Assembly: GCA_002751075.1 (NCBI GenBank) | Contig: NAOQ01000103.1 | Coordinates: 60,991-107,670, forward strand | Source of the DNA: Ichthyophonus hoferi | Taxonomy: Eukaryota; Opisthokonta; Ichthyosporea; Ichthyophonida; Ichthyophonidae | Direction of reading: 5' to 3' | Length of the DNA: 46,680 nucleotides | Shown: piece by piece, positions 11,001-22,700 of the stretch | Layout of the letters: each line of letters starts with the position of its first letter | Numbering within the stretch: the stretch's first letter is position 1 | Translations under genes and position numbers: made by a program | Notes under the pieces: model-generated | What the model was told of the DNA's origin: nothing | Databases searched by the model: none | What the model saw: only the letters and a program-made list of their open reading frames with translations

Positions 11001-13509
11001 ACTTTTACACTATTGATAAAGGTCAAAAGGTATGAGTTCTATCTGTGTTTGTGTTTTTTTTTTTTTTTTTTTTTTTTTTNNNNNNNNNNNNNNNNNNNNN
11101 NNNNNNNNNNNNNNNNNNNNNNNNNNNNNNNNNNNNNNNNNNNNNNNNNNNNNNNNNNNNNNNNNNNNNNNNNNNNNNNNNNNNNNNNNNNNNNNNNNNN
11201 NNNNNNNNNNNNNNNNNNNNNNNNNNNNNNNNNNNNNNNNNNNNNNNNNNNNNNNNNNNNNNNNNNNNNNNNNNNNNNNNNNNNNNNNNNNNNNNNNNNN
11301 NNNNNNNNNNNNNNNNNNNNNNNNNNNNNNNNNNNNNNNNNNNNNNNNNNNNNNNNNNNNNNNNNNNNNNNNNNNNNNNNNNNNNNNNNNNNNNNNNNNN
11401 NNNNNNNNNNNNNNNNNNNNNNNNNNNNNNNNNNNNNNNNNNNNNNNNNNNNNNNNNNNNNNNNNNNNNNNNNNNNNNNNNNNNNNNNNNNNNNNNNNNN
11501 NNNNNNNNNNNNNNNNNNNNNNNNNNNNNNNNNNNNNNNNNNNNNNNNNNNNNNNNNNNNNNNNNNNNNNNNNNNNNNNNNNNNNNNNTTTTTTTTTTTG
11601 AAGTTAATCAACATAAAAGACTCTTTATTTATATACTAGCTATTATTTATACTAATGCCTTAGTTATTGTAGATCGTTTATTCTTTAAATATTATTATAA
11701 CGAATGGGGAGTGGAATGGTAATTTATATAGTGAATGTCTGGAGATATTTGTTTCAAGTGATGTATAAATATAAATATGGTTTGACAATGTTGGGAGCTG
11801 AGACAAACATGTGCAAATATATTCTTAGATGGGTATATATATATATAAAAATCACTAATTTGCAGTTAGAGCTACTGAGAAAGAAGTATGGTGAATGCCG
11901 GGAAAATATATGATAAATAATATTATAATATAGATATATGTATATGTATATTTACACTCGACAAGATTATAAATAATTAGCATGGAGTGAGAATAATATA
12001 CATACATGCATGCATATTTATGTTCTATAATATTATAAAATCCGATTCAAAATTAAGTATTATTTTTTAAAATTGTAGAATGATTGGTGTAAGTTGGCAT
12101 TTGTAGAGAGATATACAGAGGTCGCTTTTTATATAGTTACCATAAAGACATCTGCAAACATAAACCCTTCTCATAAAAATTAAAAGTCATACGATATTCT
12201 CCTACAAGAAATTCATGGACCCCCCTTAATTTACAAATTCAAATTGTTTCATATAGATCTATAAAGCCCACCGCCCACCCGATTGTAAACCCGGTTGTTC
12301 TGCAAACCTTATTAGTAATGGGGTTTGTGATAAAAGTTGTAATTTGGCCGGCAAGTGTACTATCTATCGCTATATATCACTATCGATTACCTTGATATGT
12401 TATTGTTGGTACCGGATATACATATTTATACATAGATACACATACATGTTTTTTTATAGATTTTATATATACCTGTACATACACATACATATATACATAC
12501 TACATACATATACCAATGCATATGTATACATGCACTGTACATATCTATGTACACTTAATACCATGTACATATATATTTCTTTGTCTATATGTGATAGTAT
12601 TGGACTATCATGTAGTATACATTATAGTGAGAGTTTAATAACCTGTATAACTCACAATATGGTTTATCATTATCTATAGATATACATATTGCCCATTCTT
12701 AACATACCAATCTATAATCCTATAGAGTGTGGCTTTGATGGCGGAGATTGCAAGCCGAAGAAGCCTCTTCAAGCCGACAGTACGTTAAAATTTAATTTTT
12801 TTCACAGAGTGAGTGTGGATGGGTATGATAAACAAGGATTGAGCATACCAGATAAGGAAATGACTAAATAAGAAGAGATGGCGAGAGGACCTTTGGCCAA
12901 GTCGCTAGAACTACCACCAATTCTTATACCAATGGATAGCGTTAATTAAAGCAGTAATTATTAATAGAGTAATACTACATGTAATGATATATAAGATAAT
13001 GTAATGCAGGGATCTAACCCTCTCTTTTGTTTAGACTACCCATATGTAATATATATTGTAATAGGTTATTACCTTGCTAGATAAAGTATATGTTGTATTA
13101 TACCATACTATATTATATCATATTATATTGTATTATATTATGGTATATTCCATATACTACATTACCCAAGCACAATAGGTATTACTTACAACGCATACTA
13201 TTAAATACCACACACCCTTGATAGAGTACTAATCAATTATAATATCACAATAGGTACATGTGCCCCAGGCTGTCCAATCATATGGCTGTCTGACCGCTCG
13301 TGCGATGCTGAATGCAACAACGAATTGTGTGGGATGGTATGTTTAATTAATTAATTAGTAACTTACTATACACGTCGTAATTATAATTGGAATAATGTCT
13401 AATATTAGGGTCATGTGGAGAACGTGTTGTAAGGTATTTTTAGGTATTCATTTGCTGTGACGTGATAATAGAAGATATATGTATATTTATATGTATGTAT
13501 GTATTATAG

Positions 13510-13540
<31 letters not shown>

Positions 13541-16500
13541 TTATTTACACACGTATCTATACCTGCCCCCATACACATGCATATCCTTACACATTGACAC
13601 ATCTCTATACCTATATACTTACACTTACACAACAACATCAACAGGACGGCGGAGACTGCGGTCTACCAAGTCTACAAAAAACTATGTTTGGAGTAGATTA
13701 TAATCCCACTACACTATTGGTAAGAAACAATACGTATAAAATATATAGATAGATACATAGATACATATATAGAGAGGTGTATTGATAAGCTCTATTTTCT
13801 ATTATATTTTCTGTTTCTATCGGGTGATTTCTCTATCTTATTTGATTATTATTATTGTTTCACCATTTATTCTCTTACTTCTATTAAGCTTATTATAAAA
13901 ATATAAATCCACTTTATCTTTTTTTGCCCCCTCTCCATGTTTCACCCAATAATATTTACTCAGATATGACCTTTCACCAACAGAATTACACCGATATCAG
14001 ACCCCCTCTAGGCACAAAATCAATGTATATTAACATGGCCAATTTTATGCGATACCCTAATGCTATTATACTTGATGCCTTTCATGATAATCCTCAGGCT
14101 ATACGCCACTCTACGGTGTATCAGGTAGCTAATTATATACTATACTATATGGGTGGTTGGGGTATTGCTCTTGTTATTTTTATTTTTTATTATTGTTGTT
14201 AGAGAGTGAGGATAGTGGGAGATAAGATGGGCTAGTAGAGGATGGTGGGTAAAGATGAATAATTATGTACTGTTGCAGAGATAGTGAGCTATGTACTAGT
14301 GTAGGGATAGGAGACTATGCACTGATATTGACTCAATAGTTTCCCTCCCCAATCCCTCCATCCTCCAGCATAACCACCTTATCATTCTTCTTTTTAATGA
14401 TAATATAGTATGCCAGAGTGTCAACCTACTTATACGAGTCGGCTCTAATGGATTATTATTGTCAAATGATGCTAGTATGATTGTGGTTGCCATCCATGTT
14501 CAGACAGCAGTATGTACTCTATAATTGTATACATACCCCACTCTACTTCCCACCTCTTTCTCTCTTTAGCTTTTGTATGATACATACATGCACAAGCAAA
14601 CGCACAAGAATATCATCACAAGCACCGTCTTTCTGTTATCAATATATTTTCATGAAAATGAATTAAAATTAATATAACAACCGTAATGGCCATACACATA
14701 AATACTAGTACACCACAGAGGTACCAGATCTACATATACACATACCGCATAAGTTATATTCTTATACACTCTCTCGCCTTGCCTCCGTCTAGAATGTATC
14801 TGTTTCCGAGCCTACATATATTACAACCATGTGTGAGGGCTTGCAAGATGAACCGGTCAAGAGAAACTTAACGCCAGCCTTTATACAGACTGAATTATCA
14901 TTCAGCCTTATTAGAGAAATGGAGTATGTATTTCATTTTATATTTTATATTTCATATTTTAATTATATTCATTTCTTTATTGTATATAGTTTTTTACTTT
15001 TGATGATATTTTATGTTTTGAAACGATTATTCTATTGGTCACTAACCTAGATTATATATTTTAAATGTTTTGTTTGCTTGTATTTTGTTTTTCTTGAAGT
15101 AATTATGAGTATACCGTAAAACAGTAATGGACACATGGTAATATGCTACTATACTATTATAAAAGTCTAGTATGAAAATATTACACTCTTTAATTATTAT
15201 ATAATCTTACCATTATCATATACTATCACGTTACCATACTCATAACAATCAAATGTAAGACTTAGTCCGGTTCATAAAAAGTAACAGGTCACGGGTGGGT
15301 ACAGAAAAAAAAAAGGTTCTCTCTTTGTTAAAGAGAGGAACGAAAAGCCAAGTGAGTATCCTTCTTTCCTTTCAGCTTTTTATATCATACCATTTTTTTC
15401 TTTTTTCTTTTCTTATCTAGACATATATTCATCTATATATCTATCTATCTATCCACCTACCTATTTATTATCTATATATCTACCTACCTATTTATTATCT
15501 ATATATCTACCTACCCACCTACCTAACCTACCTACCTGTACTATTTTCCTTTCATTTTTCTTTTAACTCACACATTGTCTATCTACTATATATAGGATGT
15601 CTTAATCTAACGGATTTCCCTGCTAATGTAATTAAAATTTTAAATATCGTCTTTAAATCCGTCCAAGGTAGTTCTTACTACTCTTATGTTATTATTCCTC
15701 TTTCTCTCATTTTTTTCTTTCTTTCTCTTTAATATATATTATATAATACTTTATCCTATATACCTTCAAGACATTTATAATTTGCAATTACTATTTCCTA
15801 TTGGTTACTATTGCCTTTATATCAAATAGGCCAGAATATTAATGGTTATGGGTCACTGCTATGGTCCATACAGAGAAATAACTAATAAAAATAATAAAAA
15901 ATTGCCTTAAAACCAACAGTAACTTTTATATACCACCAGTTATTCTGTTGTTAGATATTAAGCAATAGCTAATATAAGAAACTAGACCAAAGAAAATTAA
16001 CCAAAAGATATACTGACAAGTATGGTAGATTAAAATTCAAAACTAGAACCAACATGGATAGAGAAGCAACCACTGCATTACATACCCACATACATATATC
16101 TATATATAGAAAGTATAGTATAGCTAAAACTGTTACAATTGATTTAAAAACACAGATATAGATAGGGTAAAGGGAGGGCCGTAATTTGAATGCAATCATT
16201 TTCCAACACAGATGGTTCAACTGCGTACGACGAATACAAGGAAATAGAGAATTTCATGATTAAACACCATGGTGGTAGTGTATGCCACGATAAGAATACA
16301 ATTAAAGCCAGGGAGGGAGGGGTTATTATGGATGCGCAACAATTTAAAGAACAATATAAAATTGGTGACTTTACTGGCCAGAGAAAACTATTGGACAAGT
16401 ATGGTAAGAAATCAATTATAATGTGTAATGCTTAGTTTGTATATCAATGTGTATGTCTGATTTATTTTGATGTATTTAATAAGATACAATGGTATGATTA

Positions 16501-19058
16501 GGTGGATATATTTAAATATGACATAAGCATATATATAATGCAATAAACCAATTGGTTATGTCGAAGTACCTGCTATATTTAGGCATCATGACAGCCTCTT
16601 ATACCTACTATAGGTTATGCGCGTGCAGCACGATGGTCAATCTTTATTGGATTAAACCTAAATTCATGTGTTTAGAGCTAATCCCTTTCTTCTTCTTATA
16701 ATTGTTTACTCTCTTCAGCCGAATCTATGAATTATGTTGATCGTGTTTTTACCAGGAAATATGGTTGGGCCAGGCGAGATTCCATTCAACATATGCCCCA
16801 TTTTATCGACAGAGATATTATGACCGAACTACAATCTGAGTACGTATTGGTTATTATTATATTATTCAATTACCTGTATTGTATAAAGTTTAATGGGGAA
16901 TATAGATTGGTGATATATTTTAAAATAGTAAATAAATACTGCTTACTGACGTGCTAATTTTTAATTAGTGCACTTCTATATCTTAATGTATATATGTTCA
17001 TGAATATATGAATATAGTGTATAGTATACACTACTAGGGTCAGTGTATATGTTGGATATATATACAATAATATACTAGAGCTAATAGTTTATTTAAATTT
17101 GTTAATATTATATTTAGATTGGCAATTAAATATACACTACAAGTAAAAACGTTATTGACTTAAATGATACATTGTAGTGAAACTTAATGATAAAGTGTGC
17201 TTAAAATATATTAGGATAGATAGATTAATTGATTACATATGTGCCTTTTACATGTTGTTAGCGTTTAAATCAATCAATCCATTTACATGATATCCTATAT
17301 TTTGGAAAGGCATGTTAAAGTTGCTTATGTTAAAGTTGCTTTAATGAACGGTTTCTATAGGTTCCCTGAAGAATATGAAGCAACATCATCTCATTATACC
17401 CGAGATGCACATGATATGCAAGTGAGTCAATGACTATCTTAGTTTTAATTGGTACTTATTGGTTATTATTTACTATTTATCATTTACATTTGTTTCCCTT
17501 TCCCTATTTATTTTTATTCCTTCCCTTTCCCTTCTCACACACACAATACATTACATACACATCACATCCTATATACTATTAATAACCAAGTAAATTACCC
17601 AATCTAATGATAATATCGTACAGTTTGCCTTTGCCTACATGGCATATATTATGGAGAAGAGACCCGCCCGCCCTATTCATATGTTATGGGAAGAGATAGA
17701 CACAGATAGAAGTGGGTAGGTTACGATGAATTGGTTCATCGCACTAAGATCTGCCTTTTATTGGCTTAATCCTTTATTTGTAATCTTTGTATATTATTGG
17801 TTAAATAGTAATACTTGATAAGTAGAGGTATACATGTATGTATGTTGTGATATTAAGTATTCAATGTATTCATTATTTCGGGGGAGACATAATGACCATA
17901 CTATATCATATCATACTGTCATCCTTTTTATAAGGACACTTGAGTAATGAAAATGCTTGCGTTAACCCTATTAATCATATGAATATTTTCCAACTCTTTT
18001 CATTGGCCCATAGGGACCTGTCAAAGGACGAGATCCAAGTACTAGCCGATCGAATATATGATAGAGGGGATGATGCCAAGCTAAAAATATTAAAGACTAA
18101 TCTAGAATGTAAGAACCCTATATCATATATGGTTAGTGTTTATATCCCTGCTATGATATATAGCCAATTATATTTACCCCTGGACAAGAGAGCAATCATA
18201 GTTATAGTCACATCTACATATACATATATACCTACACCCAGCTTTAATATTTTTAATTAGCCAATAACAGTATTTCATTAAACTACTCCCTTCCTCACAG
18301 ATTGTGCACGAGGACCCACTGAGGCCCATAAAGATAACTACCCACCAAACAGTTCTAGTAAAATTACTCAGGATGTATTTGGCTCCTGCCCTTTTATAGT
18401 GGAAAAGACTTGGCAAAAAGTTAATTCATATCGGAAATACAAACATGAAATAATGTATGCCAATAATGTACACTTCTCTATGATAGCGGATAATCTTGAA
18501 TACAATGAGCGCGAATTTAACATCATTAGAAGAAAAGAACGTAAATTTGTTTGTATAAATGATGATATTGATGCAAATAGTCCGAAATATGACCAGGTAT
18601 GTTTAAGTGTTGGTTTTGATTTGTGTATTTTTTTAAAGCTTTAATATATTCATTTCATTGAGTTCATCTCTCTTTCCTTCTGTATTTTAATATCTGTTAT
18701 GTTAGATTATATTTATATTTTTTTGTGTCTAGTTTTAACTATTATAACAGAGTTTGTTTTTAAAACTGGATGTTTTATGCATTAAATAGATTATATACAT
18801 TATATACACTAGATTTTTCCTTATCTACTGATTGTATTATTTGTATACTCATTGTTAATCATTAAATTATTGATTAAACATGTTTATTTTTAACCTCGTT
18901 TAATATAACATAATAGTATAATATGATTTAACACATAGTACATACATATACAGGTATCGCAACAGTATTTACGTTTATACAACGATCTCTTCCCCGTTCC
19001 TTCTAGTTTTGAGTTACCTAGTAATACGTACAACAATTACCTCCATGTAAAAGATTAG
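8075..19058 (+). CDS. GNPTAB: GlcNAc-1-phosphotransferase alpha/beta subunit (Stealth family)
   Basis: This enzyme transfers GlcNAc-1-phosphate from UDP-GlcNAc to mannoses on lysosomal enzymes in the Golgi, the first step of the mannose-6-phosphate tag. The 22 exons are 8075-8182, 8516-8669, 9789-9830, 10245-10422, 10897-11029, 12257-12350, 12726-12779, 13254-13336, 13645-13719, 13984-14124, 14369-14509, 14793-14923, 15100-15115, 15288-15351, 15596-15667, 16212-16403, 16719-16839, 17361-17421, 17624-17715, 18014-18108, 18301-18596 and 18954-19058; all phases agree, giving 815 aa. A type II anchor lies at about 17-34. Stealth CR1 ([13 protein letters not shown]) is at 72-84, CR2 (LRYSLRS...LPTFNS) at 106-162, then FLYLNDD. 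LNR modules end at C245 and C287. HMPHFIDR, an EF-hand loop (DTDRSGDLSKDE, 646-657) and CR4 ([11 protein letters not shown]) follow. Human GNPTAB has 1256 aa; here the spacer is shorter and the C-terminal membrane segment is absent. An in-frame ATG at about 8021 is an alternative start. The exon order 13-16 is the least certain part. Confidence 0.95.
10591..10900 (+). repeat. Direct duplication inside GNPTAB intron 4
   Basis: The segments 10591-10710 and 10791-10900 are diverged direct copies. Both start tattgggtaa and share cctctttctg-like, ttatcaca-ccttaat and aaccataacc blocks. Copy 2 ends at the real acceptor of exon 5 (caacag then TTCC). Copy 1 ends at a matching but altered site (tgtag then TTTCC). 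The duplication therefore copied the branch-point/acceptor region and the first bases of the exon. Confidence 0.7.
11080..11588. other. Assembly gap of 509 N in a T-run
   Basis: The gap is flanked by T homopolymers on both sides (about 26 T before, 11 after) and lies within GNPTAB intron 5 (11030-12256). Exons 5 and 6 join in phase 0, and the joined peptide (FYTIDKGQK then [14 protein letters not shown]) aligns without a gap to the human one, so no coding sequence appears to be missing. The gap probably marks a long poly-T tract or a repeat. Confidence 0.9.
15431..15537 (+). repeat. Intronic tetranucleotide-rich minisatellite
   Basis: CTAT/CTAC tetranucleotide runs carry a longer repeated unit containing tatttattatctatatatc, found twice. 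They lie in GNPTAB intron 14. No function is apparent. Confidence 0.7.
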
Positions 19059-19771
19059 AGGCAAAGGTGAGCATGGCTTTTTTATCTCACTCTTTATGCT
19101 AACATTAGTGTATGGTTAATTATGGTCCCATTTCATTATAAACAAAGGCTGCATTTATACGGTGTTTACATTGTATATTCATTCTTATCTTTCCAATCAT
19201 TGTTTGTCTAGAGCACATATATTATCAATTAAATACTAACTATTCCTTCCCTCCCTCTTGTCACAGACAAGTATATGTTGATATGAGAGATTGATATACA
19301 AAGATTTTGCTGGCTGCAGTTACTGCTCTATATGCGCGTTGTATAGCTACATGTCAAAGGCTATAGGCAAGAGAGGACCCTTGAAATAATATTTCTTTAT
19401 ACCCAGGTGAACATAGAGTAGAGAGAGCTCTTAGTTGCATGCCACCCTATGAAATTGTAAATTTGTGTATATTTATTAATTAGAGTTATTTGTTGTTAAT
19501 ATTATGGATGATCATACTAATGATCACCTGTGTGTGACCCTATTGGATAACCTTGAATCCAATAAACTGTATATGTAAGTTTAAATCAAACTTACTAGCT
19601 TAAATATTGTTGTTTACTTAATCTAAGTGGGTTAATTGAAATATCAGCTTAGTTTACCTGGGTGAAACTTAGGAGCAGTCAATACACTTAATGATGAAAT
19701 TGGCTGTGACAGTTTTAGATCAGATTTTTGAAATAATAATATTACTATCAAAGAATAGAAAAGGGATTTTT
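19059..19771. other. 3' flank of GNPTAB
   Basis: A strong donor-like site (AAAG then gtgagc, at 19067) lies nine bases after the stop codon, so a 3'-UTR intron is possible. A possible acceptor precedes 19267. Otherwise this is AT-rich DNA without a recognisable gene. A short open frame from about 19504 (MDDHTNDHLCVTLLDNLES) is protein-like and may belong to the retroelement remains that follow. Confidence 0.35.
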
Positions 19772-20480
19772 TGTAGCAGTATTTCAGCTCCTGCACGTAG
19801 TAGGCTGTATACTTCATGATATCTTGTACGAGAACACTTTATTTATTGTTCGTTTTGCATTGTACCTCAAAATATTCAATAGCGTTTACAATGAGGTGTC
19901 AATCGGTTAGTAAGAGTTAAAGGGTAATTTTTGTGAAAAGAATTTGAGTCAGATATAATCAAATGTAGTGGAGTAATTCAAAGGGTCAAAATATTCCGAC
20001 TTATGTAAGGTAAGTTCTTGTTATCGTATTCCGTATACTGAACTGCCATCATGGTATCCTCTGCTGAGTCTACATCAACTCTTACTCTTTTTGAATCGTC
20101 AGCATCAATGGAGATAGATGCCTTACCAATGTCAACGGCACCAGTAATAGTAGAAATGTGTGTGTGTTGGGGATGGAAATATCCTAATATCTGTTTTTTG
20201 TTCTATTTATAGTCTATTGTGCATCACGTCATTGTTGGATTGCAGCCACCCTGCATGGGGACAACCAGAGTGCCCAAAGATTATGCGAGAAGAACTGTTT
20301 CCTTAAGCAAACGAGTCATATCAAGGTAAAGTATTGGTACATTAAGGAAGCAATTGACAATGAGGAGATAATAGTAAAAGAGGTCCCAACACGAATGCAA
20401 GCACCAGATTGTTTGACAAAGGCCATGACTAACCCAGTCCTCCAAGCAGCCAAAGACCTATTGAAGCCTATTTTCATTTG
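19772..20480 (+). mobile_element. Ty1/Copia-type LTR retroelement fossil
   Basis: The parts in order are: an LTR-like segment (19772-19901) matching the solo copy at 6412-6531; an untranslated leader; a gag-like start near 20052 (MVSSAESTSTLTLFESSAS); and, directly after, the end of a Copia pol. The last is recognised by RNase H-type peptides (HGDNQSAQRLCEKNCFLKQT, then HIKVKYWYIKEAI and CLTKAM). The body between gag and RNase H is missing, so only a small part of a typical element remains, and it is broken. No matching right LTR was found. A TGTTGGAA sequence at 20534 after a purine-rich tract resembles a Copia LTR start, but it is unlike the left copy. The roughly 25-30% difference between the LTR-like copies suggests an old element. 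Confidence 0.7.
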
Positions 20481-21588
20481 TTTTTTTTTTTTTTGGCAAT
20501 GATAGCATAGACTATTATCAGGCCAAGCGAGAGTGTTGGAACCGCAGCGCTCTATGTTTCTTTTTAACAGAAAAAAAATAATTTTTGTCATCGGCTCAAT
20601 ATTATTTAATTGCATGACATCTTTATTTATTTTTTGCATAATGTTTTCAAGCTGTTAAATTGATTTGTCAACACATATTATTCGAGCAGTTAAACCAATG
20701 GTATGGTTAGCTAAAGAGCCATTTTTAGTAATATATTATAATTAGATTATCAGGATAAGTGTATAAAAGAACAAAAATAACCAATAGCAAGGACTGTTAT
20801 TGGATCTATTAATTTGGTAAGAGGTTTGGCCCTTTATTTCTAATTGGCAGTGCATTCAGTATTGGCAGACTGATTGGTTCACAGTCATACTTAGAATGTG
20901 AATACTTGCATTAATGAGTAAATTAGGCTAAAGAGTCGCCAGTCATATGAGAATTCAATAGTATTATATAATCAAATCAATTCCAAATGATTCTAGCAGG
21001 CCTCTCTGAGTTGTATTAGCCAATAAAGATCTTTACGATAGGTGCCATTATTGACATAGATGACCACAGCTATGATTGGCACCCGCGATAAATTAATAAT
21101 GAACATGGGTAATGACATTTCAGCCATTGTAAAAAAATGTTTGCATTTATTTTTGTTACAACAAAAATATTAAAGTAATTTGTTTTTAAAAAAATATAGT
21201 TATAAACATCTAATATTATTAGTAATTATTATTACATATGTAGCCTGGGAAAATAGTTAATGCCATCTATGAGTGTTAAATGGTAATCCAGGTTAATCTA
21301 TAAAAACTGAACCAGCTAATAGTAGACATTCTGCAATATATAATAAGCTATTTCAGATAATATGTTATGGGTCCAGATAGCACATTACTTAAGCATCCTG
21401 CCTATGGCAAGTCTTGCTGACTTGTTTAGTAATAAAAATGTGTCTTAGCATATCTGTACTCCGCGTATGCAGAGGAGCACGTTAAAATGCCATTTGTTAA
21501 TTTGGTATTCCCACCCCCTCTAAACGAATATAGGGCACAGGGACGCTCCTGTCTCCACTTATTATTCCCGACATGGTAAAAAATAAAA

Positions 21589-21700
21589 CTTAAATAGTTT
21601 ATCATGATAGCAGAGAAAGTTAAAATAGTTTATCATAGTAGCAGAGAAAGCTTAAATAGTTTGTAATGGTAGCAGAGAAAGCTTAAAGAGTTTATCATGG
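21589..21700 (+). repeat. 31-bp tandem repeat, about 3.6 copies
   Basis: Units at 21589-21619, 21620-21650 and 21651-21681, plus a partial one from 21682, share the pattern TTAAATAGTTTATCAT, then GTAGCAGAGAAAG. Identity between units is about 85-90%, so the array is younger than the 42-bp array at 6644. Its role is unknown. Confidence 0.8.
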
Positions 21701-22555
21701 CCACAAAACTTGATAATTCTGTTAAGTCAGCGATCCACGAATGCCAGCAACAGTTCACCCCAGCCCTACATCCATCTACTGACCTCTACGTGTAGAGACT
21801 CGATTTTATTACACCTAGATATTTATGATAGGTGATTACAGGGATTCCCGGAAAGAATTTGACAAATCTCAAAATAAATGGACATTTTGAATATGAAAAT
21901 ACATTAAAAAAGCAAAATAGAATAATAGAGAGGAAATTGAAAGATACTTGCATTTTTTCTATCACCTACTTCTATACTGATAGAAGCAGACTATAGAGTC
22001 CGCCCCATAGTGTGAATCTAATAGGGATATGAGCGAGACCACCCGAAAAGGATCTCGCATAGAAAAATGGAGTAAAGACTCAGCTGGTGACATGATCATC
22101 AGCGACGTCTCCAATCGCACTCAGGTGCAATTTTTTGAATCTCAGAAAAGGCTTCTTAGCCAAAATGAGATGCATGATTCCTTACAATTCTATGTATCTC
22201 TAGTGTTTATTACAAGGTCAACTGGTATTGACCTGGGCCAACAAGCATATAACCGGCATCCACAGACTTAGTCCGGTTCCTTCCTTTTATACGTGTTGCA
22301 TTAATAAAGATATACAAAAGACTTTGTTCCTGGGTATTTTATTAAGTGTTAGTTATGGTAGCATATAGGAGAGAAATATCAACTCATACCATAACTAGAG
22401 TCAAATGGAAATTGGCACTACTATCTGCAACCAAGTTAGGATCCGTGGGTGGGAAGAAGAAACAACGAGCTCATATCTCCTCTGACAGCAAAGTGGAAGT
22501 AAACAGAAACCTTTTAGAGGAACTTTATTCCAGTTCCAGTTTCTAAGAAGACAGA

Positions 22556-22700
22556 CAGTTTATGTCCATCGATAGCGGAAACGAATCTTCAAGCCCCAAA
22601 GATCCCAACATTTTGTGGAAAAGATAATGAACATATTTGGATATCTGAAGATGTACATGTATTGCCCCAAACAAGAAGAACATCAACTATAAAAAAAAAG
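22556..22700 (+). mobile_element. Gag-like retroelement remnant (tentative)
   Basis: A short stretch reads like the start of an LTR-element gag domain (LQAPKIPTFCGKDNEHIWI, compare the P-x-F-x-G-x-D/N-x-E...W pattern of Ty3-type gag). It is an isolated, broken fragment with no other element parts recognised around it. Confidence 0.3.

Noticed and set aside
11032-11722. Long open frames across the N gap
   Set aside because: They consist almost entirely of unknown residues from the 509 N and of poly-Phe/Lys from T/A runs. They do not code for protein.
17940-18013. Extension of GNPTAB exon 21 upstream from the in-frame ATG region
   Set aside because: The acceptor at 18012-18013 restores the exact EF-hand loop. 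The upstream extension would insert about 25 residues into the loop.
15258-22282. Identical 16-mer (agacttagtccggttc) at about 15258 and 22263
   Set aside because: The match ends abruptly on both sides and the contexts differ. A single short match in 46 kb is not enough to call a repeat.
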